From positions 62,001 through 126,000 of the forward strand of contig CAJTIY010000001.1 in NCBI GenBank assembly GCA_910576555.1: a stretch of DNA of 64,000 bases, given 5' to 3'. Positions 54,523 to 62,347 of this stretch are shown one piece after another; position 1 is the stretch's first letter, and every line of letters starts with the position of its first letter. The DNA comes from an uncultured Alistipes sp. GTDB lineage: Bacteria; Bacteroidota; Bacteroidia; Bacteroidales; Rikenellaceae. A program made the position numbers and the translations under genes. The notes beneath the pieces were generated by a model, which worked only from the letters and a program-made list of their open reading frames with translations, did no database searches and was not told where the DNA came from.

Positions 54523-55710
54523 CTATTTCCGATAACGGGCAACGACGTTGTCCGTAGCGCGCTTGAGCTGCTCCTCCGGGCAGCAGAGCGTGATGCGGAT
54601 ATACCCGTTGCCCTCCGAACCGAAGATACCGCCCGGTGTCAGGAAAACGTCGCACTGCTCCATCACCTTGTCCGAGAACGAGAAGCTGTCGCCCTCGTAA
54701 CCCTCGGGCAACTCGGCCCAGACGAAGAGTCCGGCCTGATGGGGGCGATAACGGCATCCGAGCGCATCGAGCAGCGCATAAGCCTGCTTTTCACGGCCGT
54801 AGTAGATGGCGTTCAGTTCTTCGAACCACTCTTCGCCGAGCGACAATGCCGTCTCGGCAGCGGCCTGAATGGGGTAGAACATGCCCGAGTCCATGTTGGA
54901 CTTGAAGGTGAGGATCGACTTGATCCACTCGGCCTTGCCCACCACGACGCCCACGCGCCAGCCGGCCATCGAGTGGCCCTTCGAAAGCGAGTTCATCTCC
55001 AGCGCCACCTCCTTCGCGCCCTCCACGGACATGATCGAAATCGGCGCCTCGGCGTTGCGGATGAAGCTGTAGGGGTTGTCGTGCACGATCAGGATGTTGT
55101 GCTCGGCACCGAATGCGACGAGTCGCTCGAACAGCTCCTTCGTCGGCACCTGACCCGTCGGCATGTTGGGGTAGTTGACGAGCATCATCTTCACCCCCTC
55201 GAGACCCGCACGCTCGATCGCATCGAAATCGGGATAGAAGCCGGTCTGCTTGTTGAGCGCATAGGGCACCATCTGCGCACCCGTCAGCCGCACGGCGGCC
55301 GAATAGGTGGGGTAGCCCGGGTTGGGCACGAGCACCTTGTCGCCCGGGTTGAGGAACGCCATGCAGATGTGCATGATGCCCTCCTTCGAACCGATCAGCG
55401 GGTAGACCTCCGTCTTGTAGTCGAGGTCGACATGGTACCATTTCTTATACCAGTCGGCAAAAGCCTTGCGCAGAAACGCCTCGCCCTGATAGGACATGTA
55501 CTTGTGCACATCGGGGCGCTGCGCCTCCTTCGCCAGCCGGTCGATCACCGACCGATGGGGCGGCAGGTCGGGGCTGCCCATAGCGAGTTTGACGATCCGA
55601 CGGCCCGTGGCCGCCTCGAGTTCGGCGATTTCGCGCAGACGGCGCGAAAAATAGTACTCGCCGGTTCCGTCCATACGGTGCGAACGGCTGATGTTGACTG
55701 CTTTTGCCAT
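54523..55710 (-). CDS. class I/II PLP aminotransferase
   Basis: 395 residues from the ATG at 55710 (MAKAVNISRSHRMDGTGEYY). Landmarks of the aspartate-aminotransferase fold: LAMGSPDLPPHRSV, VLVPNPGYPTYSAAVRL, VNYPNMPTGQVPTKE, VHDNPYSF, and the PLP lysine in NSLSKGHSMAGWRVG. The N-terminal NISRSHR segment and the LxKGHSM motif resemble the alanine/LL-diaminopimelate aminotransferase branch, but the substrate cannot be fixed. A TATCTTTG -7 element (55774-55781) lies 64 bases upstream on the minus strand. Confidence 0.85.
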   Translation of the reverse strand: MAKAVNISRSHRMDGTGEYYFSRRLREIAELEAATGRRIVKLAMGSPDLPPHRSVIDRLAKEAQRPDVHKYMSYQGEAFLRKAFADWYKKWYHVDLDYKTEVYPLIGSKEGIMHICMAFLNPGDKVLVPNPGYPTYSAAVRLTGAQMVPYALNKQTGFYPDFDAIERAGLEGVKMMLVNYPNMPTGQVPTKELFERLVAFGAEHNILIVHDNPYSFIRNAEAPISIMSVEGAKEVALEMNSLSKGHSMAGWRVGVVVGKAEWIKSILTFKSNMDSGMFYPIQAAAETALSLGEEWFEELNAIYYGREKQAYALLDALGCRYRPHQAGLFVWAELPEGYEGDSFSFSDKVMEQCDVFLTPGGIFGSEGNGYIRITLCCPEEQLKRATDNVVARYRK

Positions 55711-55773
55711 GTTATTAGAGCATCGTTTACAGTTGAGCGGTAGTCCGGCCTCCGCCGGCCCGCATTCAGCAGT

Positions 55774-55781
55774 CAAAGATA
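55774..55781 (-). promoter_or_regulatory. -7 element of the aminotransferase promoter
   Basis: TATCTTTG on the minus strand; a CTTG at 55802-55805 lies 20 bp upstream. Confidence 0.55.
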
Positions 55782-55900
55782 CGAAAAGTCGCGGGCAAAA
55801 GCAAGTTCGCCCGCGATTTTCCGGACCGAGAGAGCTTCGCCCCCGCCGGGGATATGGAATCCGTGTGCTGCGACGGACCTCCGCCGCAGTCCGGCATCCG

Positions 55901-55938
55901 AAAAACGACGGGACCGTCCGACGACCGGACAGTCCCGT
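55901..55938 (-). terminator. terminator of the AspT-type transporter gene
   Basis: On the minus strand a 13-bp stem with one mismatch (55938-55926 with 55920-55908), 5-base loop, then CGTTTTT. Confidence 0.8.
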
Positions 55939-55975
55939 ATGCACGTAGCGCGGACCGAAGATGCGGTTCCGTCCG

Positions 55976-57673
55976 CTACAGCGCGAAAAGAATAAAAATC
56001 TGCGCCGTCAGCACGCGGAGGAACATCACCACCGGATAGACCGTCGAGTAGCCCACCGCAGGCATGTCGTTGCCGGCCGTGGCATTAGCGTAGGCCAGCG
56101 CAGGGGGATCGGTCGTCGCACCGGCGACGAGTCCCATGAGCGTGTAGTAGTTCATCTTGAGCCACAGGCGCGCCACCACGGCGACGATCAGAATCGGCAG
56201 CACCGTGATGATGAATCCGTACCCGATCCAGCGGTAGCCGCCGCCCACGATGGCATCGACGAATCCGTCGCCCGCACCGATACCCACACCGGCGAGGAAG
56301 AGCGCGATGCCCACTTCGCGCAGCATCAGGTTGGCGCTCGCCGTGGTGTAGGTCACCAAGTGGAAATGGGTGCCGAAGCGGCCGATCAGAATCGCCACGA
56401 TCAGCGGACCGCCCGCCAGACCCAGCTTGACCGGCTGAGGTACGTTCATCAGCGGAATCGATCCCAGCAGCACGCCGAGCGCGATACCCACGAAAATCGT
56501 GATGAGGTTGGGATGGTCGAGCTTTTTGAGCGAATTGCCTAGCAGGTCGGCCACTTTGGCCACCGATTTGGCCGTGCCGACCACCATCACGCGGTCGCCG
56601 ACCTGCAGTTCGAGGCCCTGATAGGGAATCAGATCCGTACCGGCACGGTTGACGCGCGTGAGCGTAATGCCGTATTTGGTCCGCAGGCGCAGATCGGAGA
56701 ATTTCTTGCCGTTGATTTCGGGCTTGGTGATGAGGATGCGGCGCGAGATGAGCTCGGCGTTGGGCGTGTTGTTGCCCCAGTCCTCGTCGGTCATCTCGAC
56801 CCGGCGTCCGAAGAAGGCCACGATCGCCTCGACGTCGTCCGCCTGACAGATCACCCACAGACGATCGCCCATGCGCACCAGACTCTCGCCGTCGGCCATC
56901 GTGATTTCGCCCGTGGGGTGCAGGATGCGCGAGATGACGAACTGCCGCTTGACCAGATCGCGCATATACTCCACCGAACGGCCGTCGAGCAGCTCATTGG
57001 CGAACTCCACCGAAACCTTCGCAACGAGTTTCTTCTCGTCAGAAAGCTCGGCGAGCGCCTTGTCCTCCTCCTCGAACTTCACTTTAAGTGCATAGCGCAC
57101 GACGATCAGCGACAGGATGATACCCACGACGCCCAGCGGATAGGCGACGGCATATCCGAGCGGAATGCTCGCCAGCTCCTGCTGCTGGTTCCACGTGAGC
57201 GCCTCGCCCGAGGCCGTCAGAGCGTCGGCATAGGCCTGCTGCGCGGCACCGAGTCCCGGCGTGTTGGTCACGGCACCCGACAGGATGCCGACCATCGTCG
57301 GAACGGGCGTGCCCGTGACGAGGTGGATGACGTAGGCCGTCGCAACGCCCAGCAGCACAATGGCCGTGGCGCAGCCGACCAGCGTCAGGCCGCCGTGCTT
57401 GAACGACGAGAAGAAACCCGGACCGACCTGCAGACCGATCGAAAAGACGAACAAGATCAGACCGAACTCCTGCACGAAGTGGCGCACATCGCTGTCGACC
57501 GTCATGCCGAAGTGACTCAAGGCGATACCGACGAAGAGGATCCACGTGATGCCGAGCGATACGCCGCCGATCTTGATCTTGCCGAGCAGAATGCCGAGTG
57601 TGATCACCAATGCGATCGTGAGGACCGAATGGGCGATGCCGCTACCGAAAAAAAGGGTATGTAACCATTCCAT
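55976..57673 (-). CDS. AspT/YidE-type transporter with two RCK_C domains
   Basis: Inner-membrane protein, 565 residues from the ATG at 57673 (MEWLHTLFFGSGIAHSV). It is built as two duplicated membrane halves flanking two TrkA-C (RCK_C) domains. The first half has FSIGLQVGPGFFSSFKHGG and GAVTNTPGLGAAQQA. The RCK_C domains lie at about 205-290 (ILHPTGEITMADGESLVRMGD) and 300-385 (ILITKPEINGKKFSDLRLR). The second half ends GLVAGATTDPPALAYAN. The relatives are aspartate/alanine antiporter AspT and uncharacterised YidE/YbjL. The substrate is not known. Promoter TACTTTTG lies at 57714-57721. Confidence 0.9.
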   Translation of the reverse strand: MEWLHTLFFGSGIAHSVLTIALVITLGILLGKIKIGGVSLGITWILFVGIALSHFGMTVDSDVRHFVQEFGLILFVFSIGLQVGPGFFSSFKHGGLTLVGCATAIVLLGVATAYVIHLVTGTPVPTMVGILSGAVTNTPGLGAAQQAYADALTASGEALTWNQQQELASIPLGYAVAYPLGVVGIILSLIVVRYALKVKFEEEDKALAELSDEKKLVAKVSVEFANELLDGRSVEYMRDLVKRQFVISRILHPTGEITMADGESLVRMGDRLWVICQADDVEAIVAFFGRRVEMTDEDWGNNTPNAELISRRILITKPEINGKKFSDLRLRTKYGITLTRVNRAGTDLIPYQGLELQVGDRVMVVGTAKSVAKVADLLGNSLKKLDHPNLITIFVGIALGVLLGSIPLMNVPQPVKLGLAGGPLIVAILIGRFGTHFHLVTYTTASANLMLREVGIALFLAGVGIGAGDGFVDAIVGGGYRWIGYGFIITVLPILIVAVVARLWLKMNYYTLMGLVAGATTDPPALAYANATAGNDMPAVGYSTVYPVVMFLRVLTAQIFILFAL

Positions 57674-57713
57674 AGAACGAATCGTTTGTTGCGACAAACC
57701 GTTGAAGAAGGTG

Positions 57714-57721
57714 CAAAAGTA
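57714..57721 (-). promoter_or_regulatory. -7 element of the AspT-type transporter promoter
   Basis: TACTTTTG on the minus strand, about 40 bases before the start, with TTCG 19 bp upstream. Confidence 0.5.
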
Positions 57722-57810
57722 GTGTTTCTTTCAGAAATTCCGAAATTATCGGACGGGATATTCGTTTTTCCGGCCTCCACGCAGCCGACGACCGTCCGGC
57801 ATGGAGCCGA

Positions 57811-58506
57811 TCAGTAGAGATAACGCTCCATCAGAGGCAGCAGCAGCGCCGTGGCGAGCCCCATCAGAGCCATCGCCAAGCCGCTCAAGGCCCCTTCGAC
57901 AGCCCCCGTTTCGATGGCGCGGGCCGTACCGATGCCGTGTGCGGCGGCTCCGAGCGCAAACCCGCGCGCCTCGGGATTCCGCACCCCGCATCGGCGCAGG
58001 ATCCACTCGCCGCATACCGACCCGAAGATCCCGACGCAGAAGACCACGACCGAGGTCACCGACACCACACCGCCCAGCGGTTCGGCTACGGAGACGGCGA
58101 TCGGCACCGTCACCGATTTGGGCGCCAGCGAGGTGAGCAGCTGCCGTTCTGCGCCGAACGCCATCGCGATATAGACGACACTGGTCACCCCGGCGAAACA
58201 CCCCGCAAGGGTCGCGACGACGACCGGCAGCAGGCTGCGGCGCAGACGCTCGACCTGCTCGTAAAGCAGGTAGCCCAGCGACACGACCGAGAGCCCGAGC
58301 GCGAAGTCGAGCATTTCCGTCGCCTCCTCGTAGCGCGCATAGTCGATCTCCGCCGCCTGCAGGAAGACGATCACGGCGACGAACGTGAGCAGCACGGGGT
58401 GGAGCAACGGCGACTTCGTGCGGCGGTAGAGCCAGCCGCCGAAGCAGTAGAGGCCGACGGTGAGCGTCAGCAGGAACAGATCGGAACGCAACAGTTCGCT
58501 ATTCAT
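57811..58506 (-). CDS. LrgB/CidB-family membrane protein
   Basis: 231 residues with about 7 hydrophobic segments. Typical LrgB features: HPVLLTFVAVIVFLQAAEIDYARY, MLDFALGLSVVSLGYLLYEQ, LAPKSVTVPIAVSVAEPLGG, and near the C-terminus FALGAAAHGIGTARAIE. It works with the small LrgA-type partner encoded just upstream. The family is discussed as holin-like or as a transporter of small organic acids such as pyruvate. The ATG overlaps the partner stop by 8 bases. Confidence 0.93.
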   Translation of the reverse strand: MNSELLRSDLFLLTLTVGLYCFGGWLYRRTKSPLLHPVLLTFVAVIVFLQAAEIDYARYEEATEMLDFALGLSVVSLGYLLYEQVERLRRSLLPVVVATLAGCFAGVTSVVYIAMAFGAERQLLTSLAPKSVTVPIAVSVAEPLGGVVSVTSVVVFCVGIFGSVCGEWILRRCGVRNPEARGFALGAAAHGIGTARAIETGAVEGALSGLAMALMGLATALLLPLMERYLY

Positions 58507-58873
58507 CGTCGCGGGATTCGGACTGGGAAACGGAGGGGTGCCTGCGCCGGTCGAGCGCCTGATAGGTCAGGCCGCTTACGACCAGCACCACGACGGTGGA
58601 GAGGAGGGCCGACACCACGATCGTCCAAAGGTTGTCGAGAATCACCCGGTAGGAGACCATCAGCCCCACACCGTAGGGCACGAAAAAAAGCGCCATGGCG
58701 CCCAGCAGAAACTTTGCGGCCGGACGCACGGTCTCGGCCTTCGCCCAGCGCAGACACAAGGCCGCGAAGAGGAGCACCATGCCTACGATGTTGCCCGAGA
58801 CGACATGTCCGGTCCACGCACTCAAGGCATTGCCCGCCACCCAGCAAAGCAGTATCCAGAATACTCCGTTCAT
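58499..58873 (-). CDS. LrgA/CidA-family membrane protein
   Basis: 124 residues from the ATG at 58873 (MNGVFWILLCWVAGNALSAW), four membrane segments. Motifs: GNIVGMVLLFAALCLRW (the SGNIVGM loop), KFLLGAMALFFVPYGVGLM. The C-terminal tail is short and hydrophilic (RRRHPSVSQSESRDDE). It forms a two-gene unit with lrgB. A -7-like TATCTTCG lies at 58882-58889. Confidence 0.9.
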   Translation of the reverse strand: MNGVFWILLCWVAGNALSAWTGHVVSGNIVGMVLLFAALCLRWAKAETVRPAAKFLLGAMALFFVPYGVGLMVSYRVILDNLWTIVVSALLSTVVVLVVSGLTYQALDRRRHPSVSQSESRDDE

Positions 58874-59041
58874 AACGGCCGCGAAGATACGAAAAAAGTG
58901 GGATCGGTGTACCGATTTCCGGCACGAATCGATGCGAAGGCGGATCGCCGACGGAGTAGCGGGATGGCCTCCGCTCCTGCCGGGCACCGCGCACACGGAT
59001 ACGAGCGGCGCAATGCTTCGGGATACGGAGTCAGACGTGCG

Positions 59042-59251
59042 TCACTCCGACTCCGGCGATTTTCTCCGTGCGGTCGCCTCCCGACGCAGCGGGCACTCGG
59101 CCGTGCACGTGGCGCATCCGCCGCCGGAACCCCTTCGCAAGCGGCGGCAGACGATCGACCGTCCTATGCGTCGCACGATCACCGCTGCCGTAGCCAAGCC
59201 GATGGCCCACACGGCCCAATCCTGCCATCCCGTAGCCGTCAGCAAAACCAC
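59042..59251 (-). CDS. small Cys-rich FeoB-associated membrane protein
   Basis: 69 residues if started at the GTG at 59251, inside the last codons of feoB. One membrane segment (about 10-27, WAVWAIGLATAAVIV) is followed by a basic stretch and GGGCATCTAECPLRR, a Cys cluster as in the FeoB-associated Cys-rich family. It overlaps feoB by 13 bases. No ATG is available in this frame; the start is the weak point. Confidence 0.65.
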   Translation of the reverse strand: MVLLTATGWQDWAVWAIGLATAAVIVRRIGRSIVCRRLRRGSGGGCATCTAECPLRREATARRKSPESE

Positions 59252-61752
59252 AGCGCCAGCCGATAGACCGCCCATGCCGCGCCCCACGCCAGCGCCGTAT
59301 CGTAGACCACGGCGATCGCGGCCCAGCGCCAACCCGCCTCGGCACCGATGGCGGCCACCGTGGCGATGCAGGGTATGTAGAGCAGGATGAAGACGAGGAA
59401 GGCCAGCGCCGAGGCGGTCGTGAAGTCGCCGCTCGCCCGCAGCCGCGCTGCGAGCCCTGCCGACTCGCCGTCCGGTTCGGCCGAAATGACGGCCGGGGCC
59501 GGTACCTCACTACGCACAACCGAACCGTCGCCCGGGGCCTCCGATAAGCCGCCGGCGCCGTCTGCGGTGTCGCTCCCCGCAGGCGCATCCGCCGTCGGAG
59601 CGGCGCTCTCTCCGGCCGGTGCCGCGTAGAGCACGCCGAGCGTGCTGACGACGATCTCTTTGGCCGGGAGTCCCGACAGCAGCGCCACGCCCGCCTTCCA
59701 GTCGAGCCCCAGCGGACGGAACACCGGACCGCACGCCTTGCCGATCCGGCCGAGGTAGGAGGTCTCGTAGTGCGCCGCGCCCTGCACGCCCTCTGTGCGG
59801 GGATAGTAGCTCAAGAACCAGACGACCACCGAGGCGACGAGGATCATGCCGCCCATCTTGCGCAGGTACTGCGCGCACTTGTCCCACATGTGCGACAGCG
59901 TGGTCTTCCATGTCGGCAGGCGGTAGGGCGGAAGCTCCATCACGAAGGGGGTTTCGTCCACCGGAAAGACGAACCGGCGCATCAGCCGCGCCGTGACCAC
60001 CGCAGCGGCCACGCCGCCGAAGTAGAGTCCCGTCATCACCCAGCCGGCCTGCTGGGCGAAGAAGGTGCCCGCCACGAGGATGTAGATCGGAAGTCGGGCG
60101 CTGCACGACATGAAGGGAGTGATGAAGATGGTGATCAGCCGGCTGCTGCGGCTCTCGATCGTCCGGCAGGCCATGATCGCCGGCACGTTGCAGCCGAAAC
60201 CCATGATGAGGGGAATGAACGACTTGCCGTGCAGCCCCGCGCGGTGCATCACGCGGTCCATGATGAAGGCCGCGCGGGCGAGGTAGCCCGAATCCTCCAT
60301 GAACGAGATGAAGAGGTAGAGGATCATGATGTTGGGCAGGAAGACGATCACCGAACCCACGCCGCCGATCATGCCGTCGACGACGAGGTCGCGCAGCGGA
60401 CCCGCGGGCAACAAGGCGTCGACGGCACCGCCGATCCGCCCCACGAGCGCATCGATCCACCCCTGCGGATAGACGCCGAGCGAGAACGTGCACCAGAACA
60501 TCAGCCCCATCAGGGCGAAGAAGACCGGAAAACCCCAGAGTTTGTGGGTCACGAAGGCGTCGATGAGCGCCGTCGCCGAAGCCGACTCGCGGCTCCCGGG
60601 GGTGTAGGTCTCCTTGAGCGCACCCGACACGAAGCCGTATTTCTGATTGGCGAAGGCCGTCTCGACATCTTCGCCCATCGCCTCCGCGATGCGCTTCGCC
60701 TCGCGGTCGCGGATCGCCTCCCAGCGCCCGTAACTCGGACAGGAGTGGAGGCGTTCGCCGACCGTCGCGTCGCCTTCGAGCAACTTCATCGCATAGTAGC
60801 GGGGTGGGAAAGCCACCGGCAATTCGTCGCGATGCGCCGCCATGTCGCCGTTGAGACGCCGCAGACTCTCGTCAATCACGGGCCCCATGCCGATGTGGAT
60901 GTGGCGTACGCGATCGTCGCGGTTCTCGAACACGGCGATCACCGTGTCGAGCAGCTCCTCGATGCCCTTGTTGTTGCGCGCCTCCACCGGCACCATCGGC
61001 ACGCCCAGCATCCGGCCGAGGCTCTCGTAGTCGAGCTTTGCGCCGCTCGATTTCAGCTCGTCGAACATGTTGAGCGCCACGACCATGCGCGGGTTTATGT
61101 CTATGAGTTCCGTCGTCAGGTAGAGGTTGCGTTCGAGGTTCGACGCCACCACGGCGTTGATCACCACGTCGGGCGTCCGGTCGGCCAGATGGGCCCGCAC
61201 GTAACGCTCCTCGGGCGTGTAGGCCGAAAGCGCATAGGTGCCCGGCAGATCGGTGATTTCGAACCGGTATCCGCGGTAGGTGCGGTGTCCGAGTTTCGCT
61301 CCCACGGTCACACCGCTGTAGTTGCCCACATGCTCGTGACCGCCCGAAATGGCGTTGAACAGCGATGTCTTTCCGCTGTTGGGGTTGCCCACCAGCGCCA
61401 CGGAGATCGTCCGGCCCTGATGTTCGACCGCTTCGGCCAGCGTCGCGCAACACGCCTCGCCGTCGGTCGTGCGCGACGGATGCCGGCGGGCGTCGCGCTC
61501 CCTGCCGGCGAGGTATGCCTGCGCCTCCTCGTCGGTCATCACGACGACCATCGCCGCCTCGCTGCGCCGCAGCGATATGTCGTACCCCATGATCTTGTAT
61601 TCGATCGGATCCTTCAGCGGTGCGTTGAGCACCACCTCGACCCGCTGTCCGCGCACGAATCCCATCTCCATGATGCGACGGCGGAAACCTCCGTGTCCCG
61701 TGACTTTGAGCACCGTGGCCGATTCTCCGGTCTTCAGTTCGGATAAACGCAT
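59239..61752 (-). CDS. feoB: ferrous iron transporter, FeoA-FeoB fusion
   Basis: Inner-membrane Fe(II) importer, 837 residues from the ATG at 61752 (MRLSELKTGESATVLK). Residues 1-75 form the FeoA SH3-like domain (FRRRIMEMGFVRGQRVEVV). The GTPase lies at about 112-285: VALVGNPNSGKTSLFNAISG (G1), GNYSGVTVG (G2), DLPGTYALS (G3), LNMFDE (G4). The membrane domain has two Gate motifs: FGCNVPAIMACRTI and GLPAKEIVVSTLG. A low-complexity Ala/Pro/Asp insertion of about 70 residues (around 710-780) breaks the C-terminal membrane part. -7-like TACCTTTA at 61776-61783. Confidence 0.95.
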   Translation of the reverse strand: MRLSELKTGESATVLKVTGHGGFRRRIMEMGFVRGQRVEVVLNAPLKDPIEYKIMGYDISLRRSEAAMVVVMTDEEAQAYLAGRERDARRHPSRTTDGEACCATLAEAVEHQGRTISVALVGNPNSGKTSLFNAISGGHEHVGNYSGVTVGAKLGHRTYRGYRFEITDLPGTYALSAYTPEERYVRAHLADRTPDVVINAVVASNLERNLYLTTELIDINPRMVVALNMFDELKSSGAKLDYESLGRMLGVPMVPVEARNNKGIEELLDTVIAVFENRDDRVRHIHIGMGPVIDESLRRLNGDMAAHRDELPVAFPPRYYAMKLLEGDATVGERLHSCPSYGRWEAIRDREAKRIAEAMGEDVETAFANQKYGFVSGALKETYTPGSRESASATALIDAFVTHKLWGFPVFFALMGLMFWCTFSLGVYPQGWIDALVGRIGGAVDALLPAGPLRDLVVDGMIGGVGSVIVFLPNIMILYLFISFMEDSGYLARAAFIMDRVMHRAGLHGKSFIPLIMGFGCNVPAIMACRTIESRSSRLITIFITPFMSCSARLPIYILVAGTFFAQQAGWVMTGLYFGGVAAAVVTARLMRRFVFPVDETPFVMELPPYRLPTWKTTLSHMWDKCAQYLRKMGGMILVASVVVWFLSYYPRTEGVQGAAHYETSYLGRIGKACGPVFRPLGLDWKAGVALLSGLPAKEIVVSTLGVLYAAPAGESAAPTADAPAGSDTADGAGGLSEAPGDGSVVRSEVPAPAVISAEPDGESAGLAARLRASGDFTTASALAFLVFILLYIPCIATVAAIGAEAGWRWAAIAVVYDTALAWGAAWAVYRLALWFC

Positions 61753-62032
61753 ATTCCGTTTCGTTTTTCGAGCCGTAAAGGTACGATTTTGCACCGGAAT
61801 CCGCAATCGCAATCATTCGGTATTTTGCCCGGCACCCCTATGGTGCACCGCCGCACGATCGCCGTCGGACCCGCACTCGGTCCGCGCTGTCTCGTCGGAC
61901 GACAAGGCGCACCGCGCAACCGTACGCACCCGGACCATCGGCAGCCCCCCTCCCTTCCGGCAAGGCCTCGCCCGCGCGGACGCTTTTTTCGCATTTTTCG
62001 GGCGCCGGACGAGGTTTTCTAAATAATTTTCC
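61753..62032. other. intergenic region between feoB and the H1-like gene
   Basis: Divergent region. Apart from the two -7-like elements at its ends I see no gene or clear structure. Confidence 0.4.
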
Positions 62033-62040
62033 TATCTTTG
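62033..62040 (+). promoter_or_regulatory. -7 element of the histone H1-like gene
   Basis: TATCTTTG, 34 bases before the ATG at 62075. Confidence 0.6.
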
Positions 62041-62074
62041 TCCGGAGAACAACCCAACTAAACATCACAAAACA

Positions 62075-62248
62075 ATGAAAGAGTTAGTAGAAAAGATCAA
62101 CGCGGAGTTCGAGGTTTTTGCTGCGAACGCCGCCGCACAGGTGGAGAAAGGCAACAAGGCTGCCGGTACGCGTGCCCGCAAATCGGCCCTCGAGCTCTCG
62201 AAGCTGATGAAGGAGTTCCGCAAGGTTTCCGTTGAGTCTGCGAAATAA
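62075..62248 (+). CDS. histone H1-like DNA-binding mini-protein
   Basis: 57 residues: starts MKELVEKINAEFEVFAANAA, continues KGNKAAGTRARKSALELSKL and ends in RKVSVESAK. This is the short helical Lys/Arg-rich protein annotated as histone H1 or Hc1-like in Bacteroidetes. It carries the turn KAAGTRARKS between two helices and probably binds DNA non-specifically in the nucleoid. Own promoter and terminator support expression as a single gene. Confidence 0.85.
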   Translation: MKELVEKINAEFEVFAANAAAQVEKGNKAAGTRARKSALELSKLMKEFRKVSVESAK

Positions 62249-62264
62249 TTCGCTTCGATCCGAA

Positions 62265-62303
62265 ACGAAAGCAGCCGTCCCGCAAGGGTTACGGCTGCTT
62301 TTT
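62265..62303 (+). terminator. terminator of the H1-like gene
   Basis: GCAGCCGT (62271-62278) pairs with ACGGCTGC (62291-62298), then TTTTT. Confidence 0.88.
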
Positions 62304-62347
62304 CGTTTGCCCCTCCCCGAAGGTCTCCGCCGCGGACCTGCCGTCCC

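Noticed and set aside
59770..61746. 658-residue plus-strand frame opposite feoB
   Set aside because: Arg/His-rich shadow; FeoAB motifs lie on the other strand throughout.
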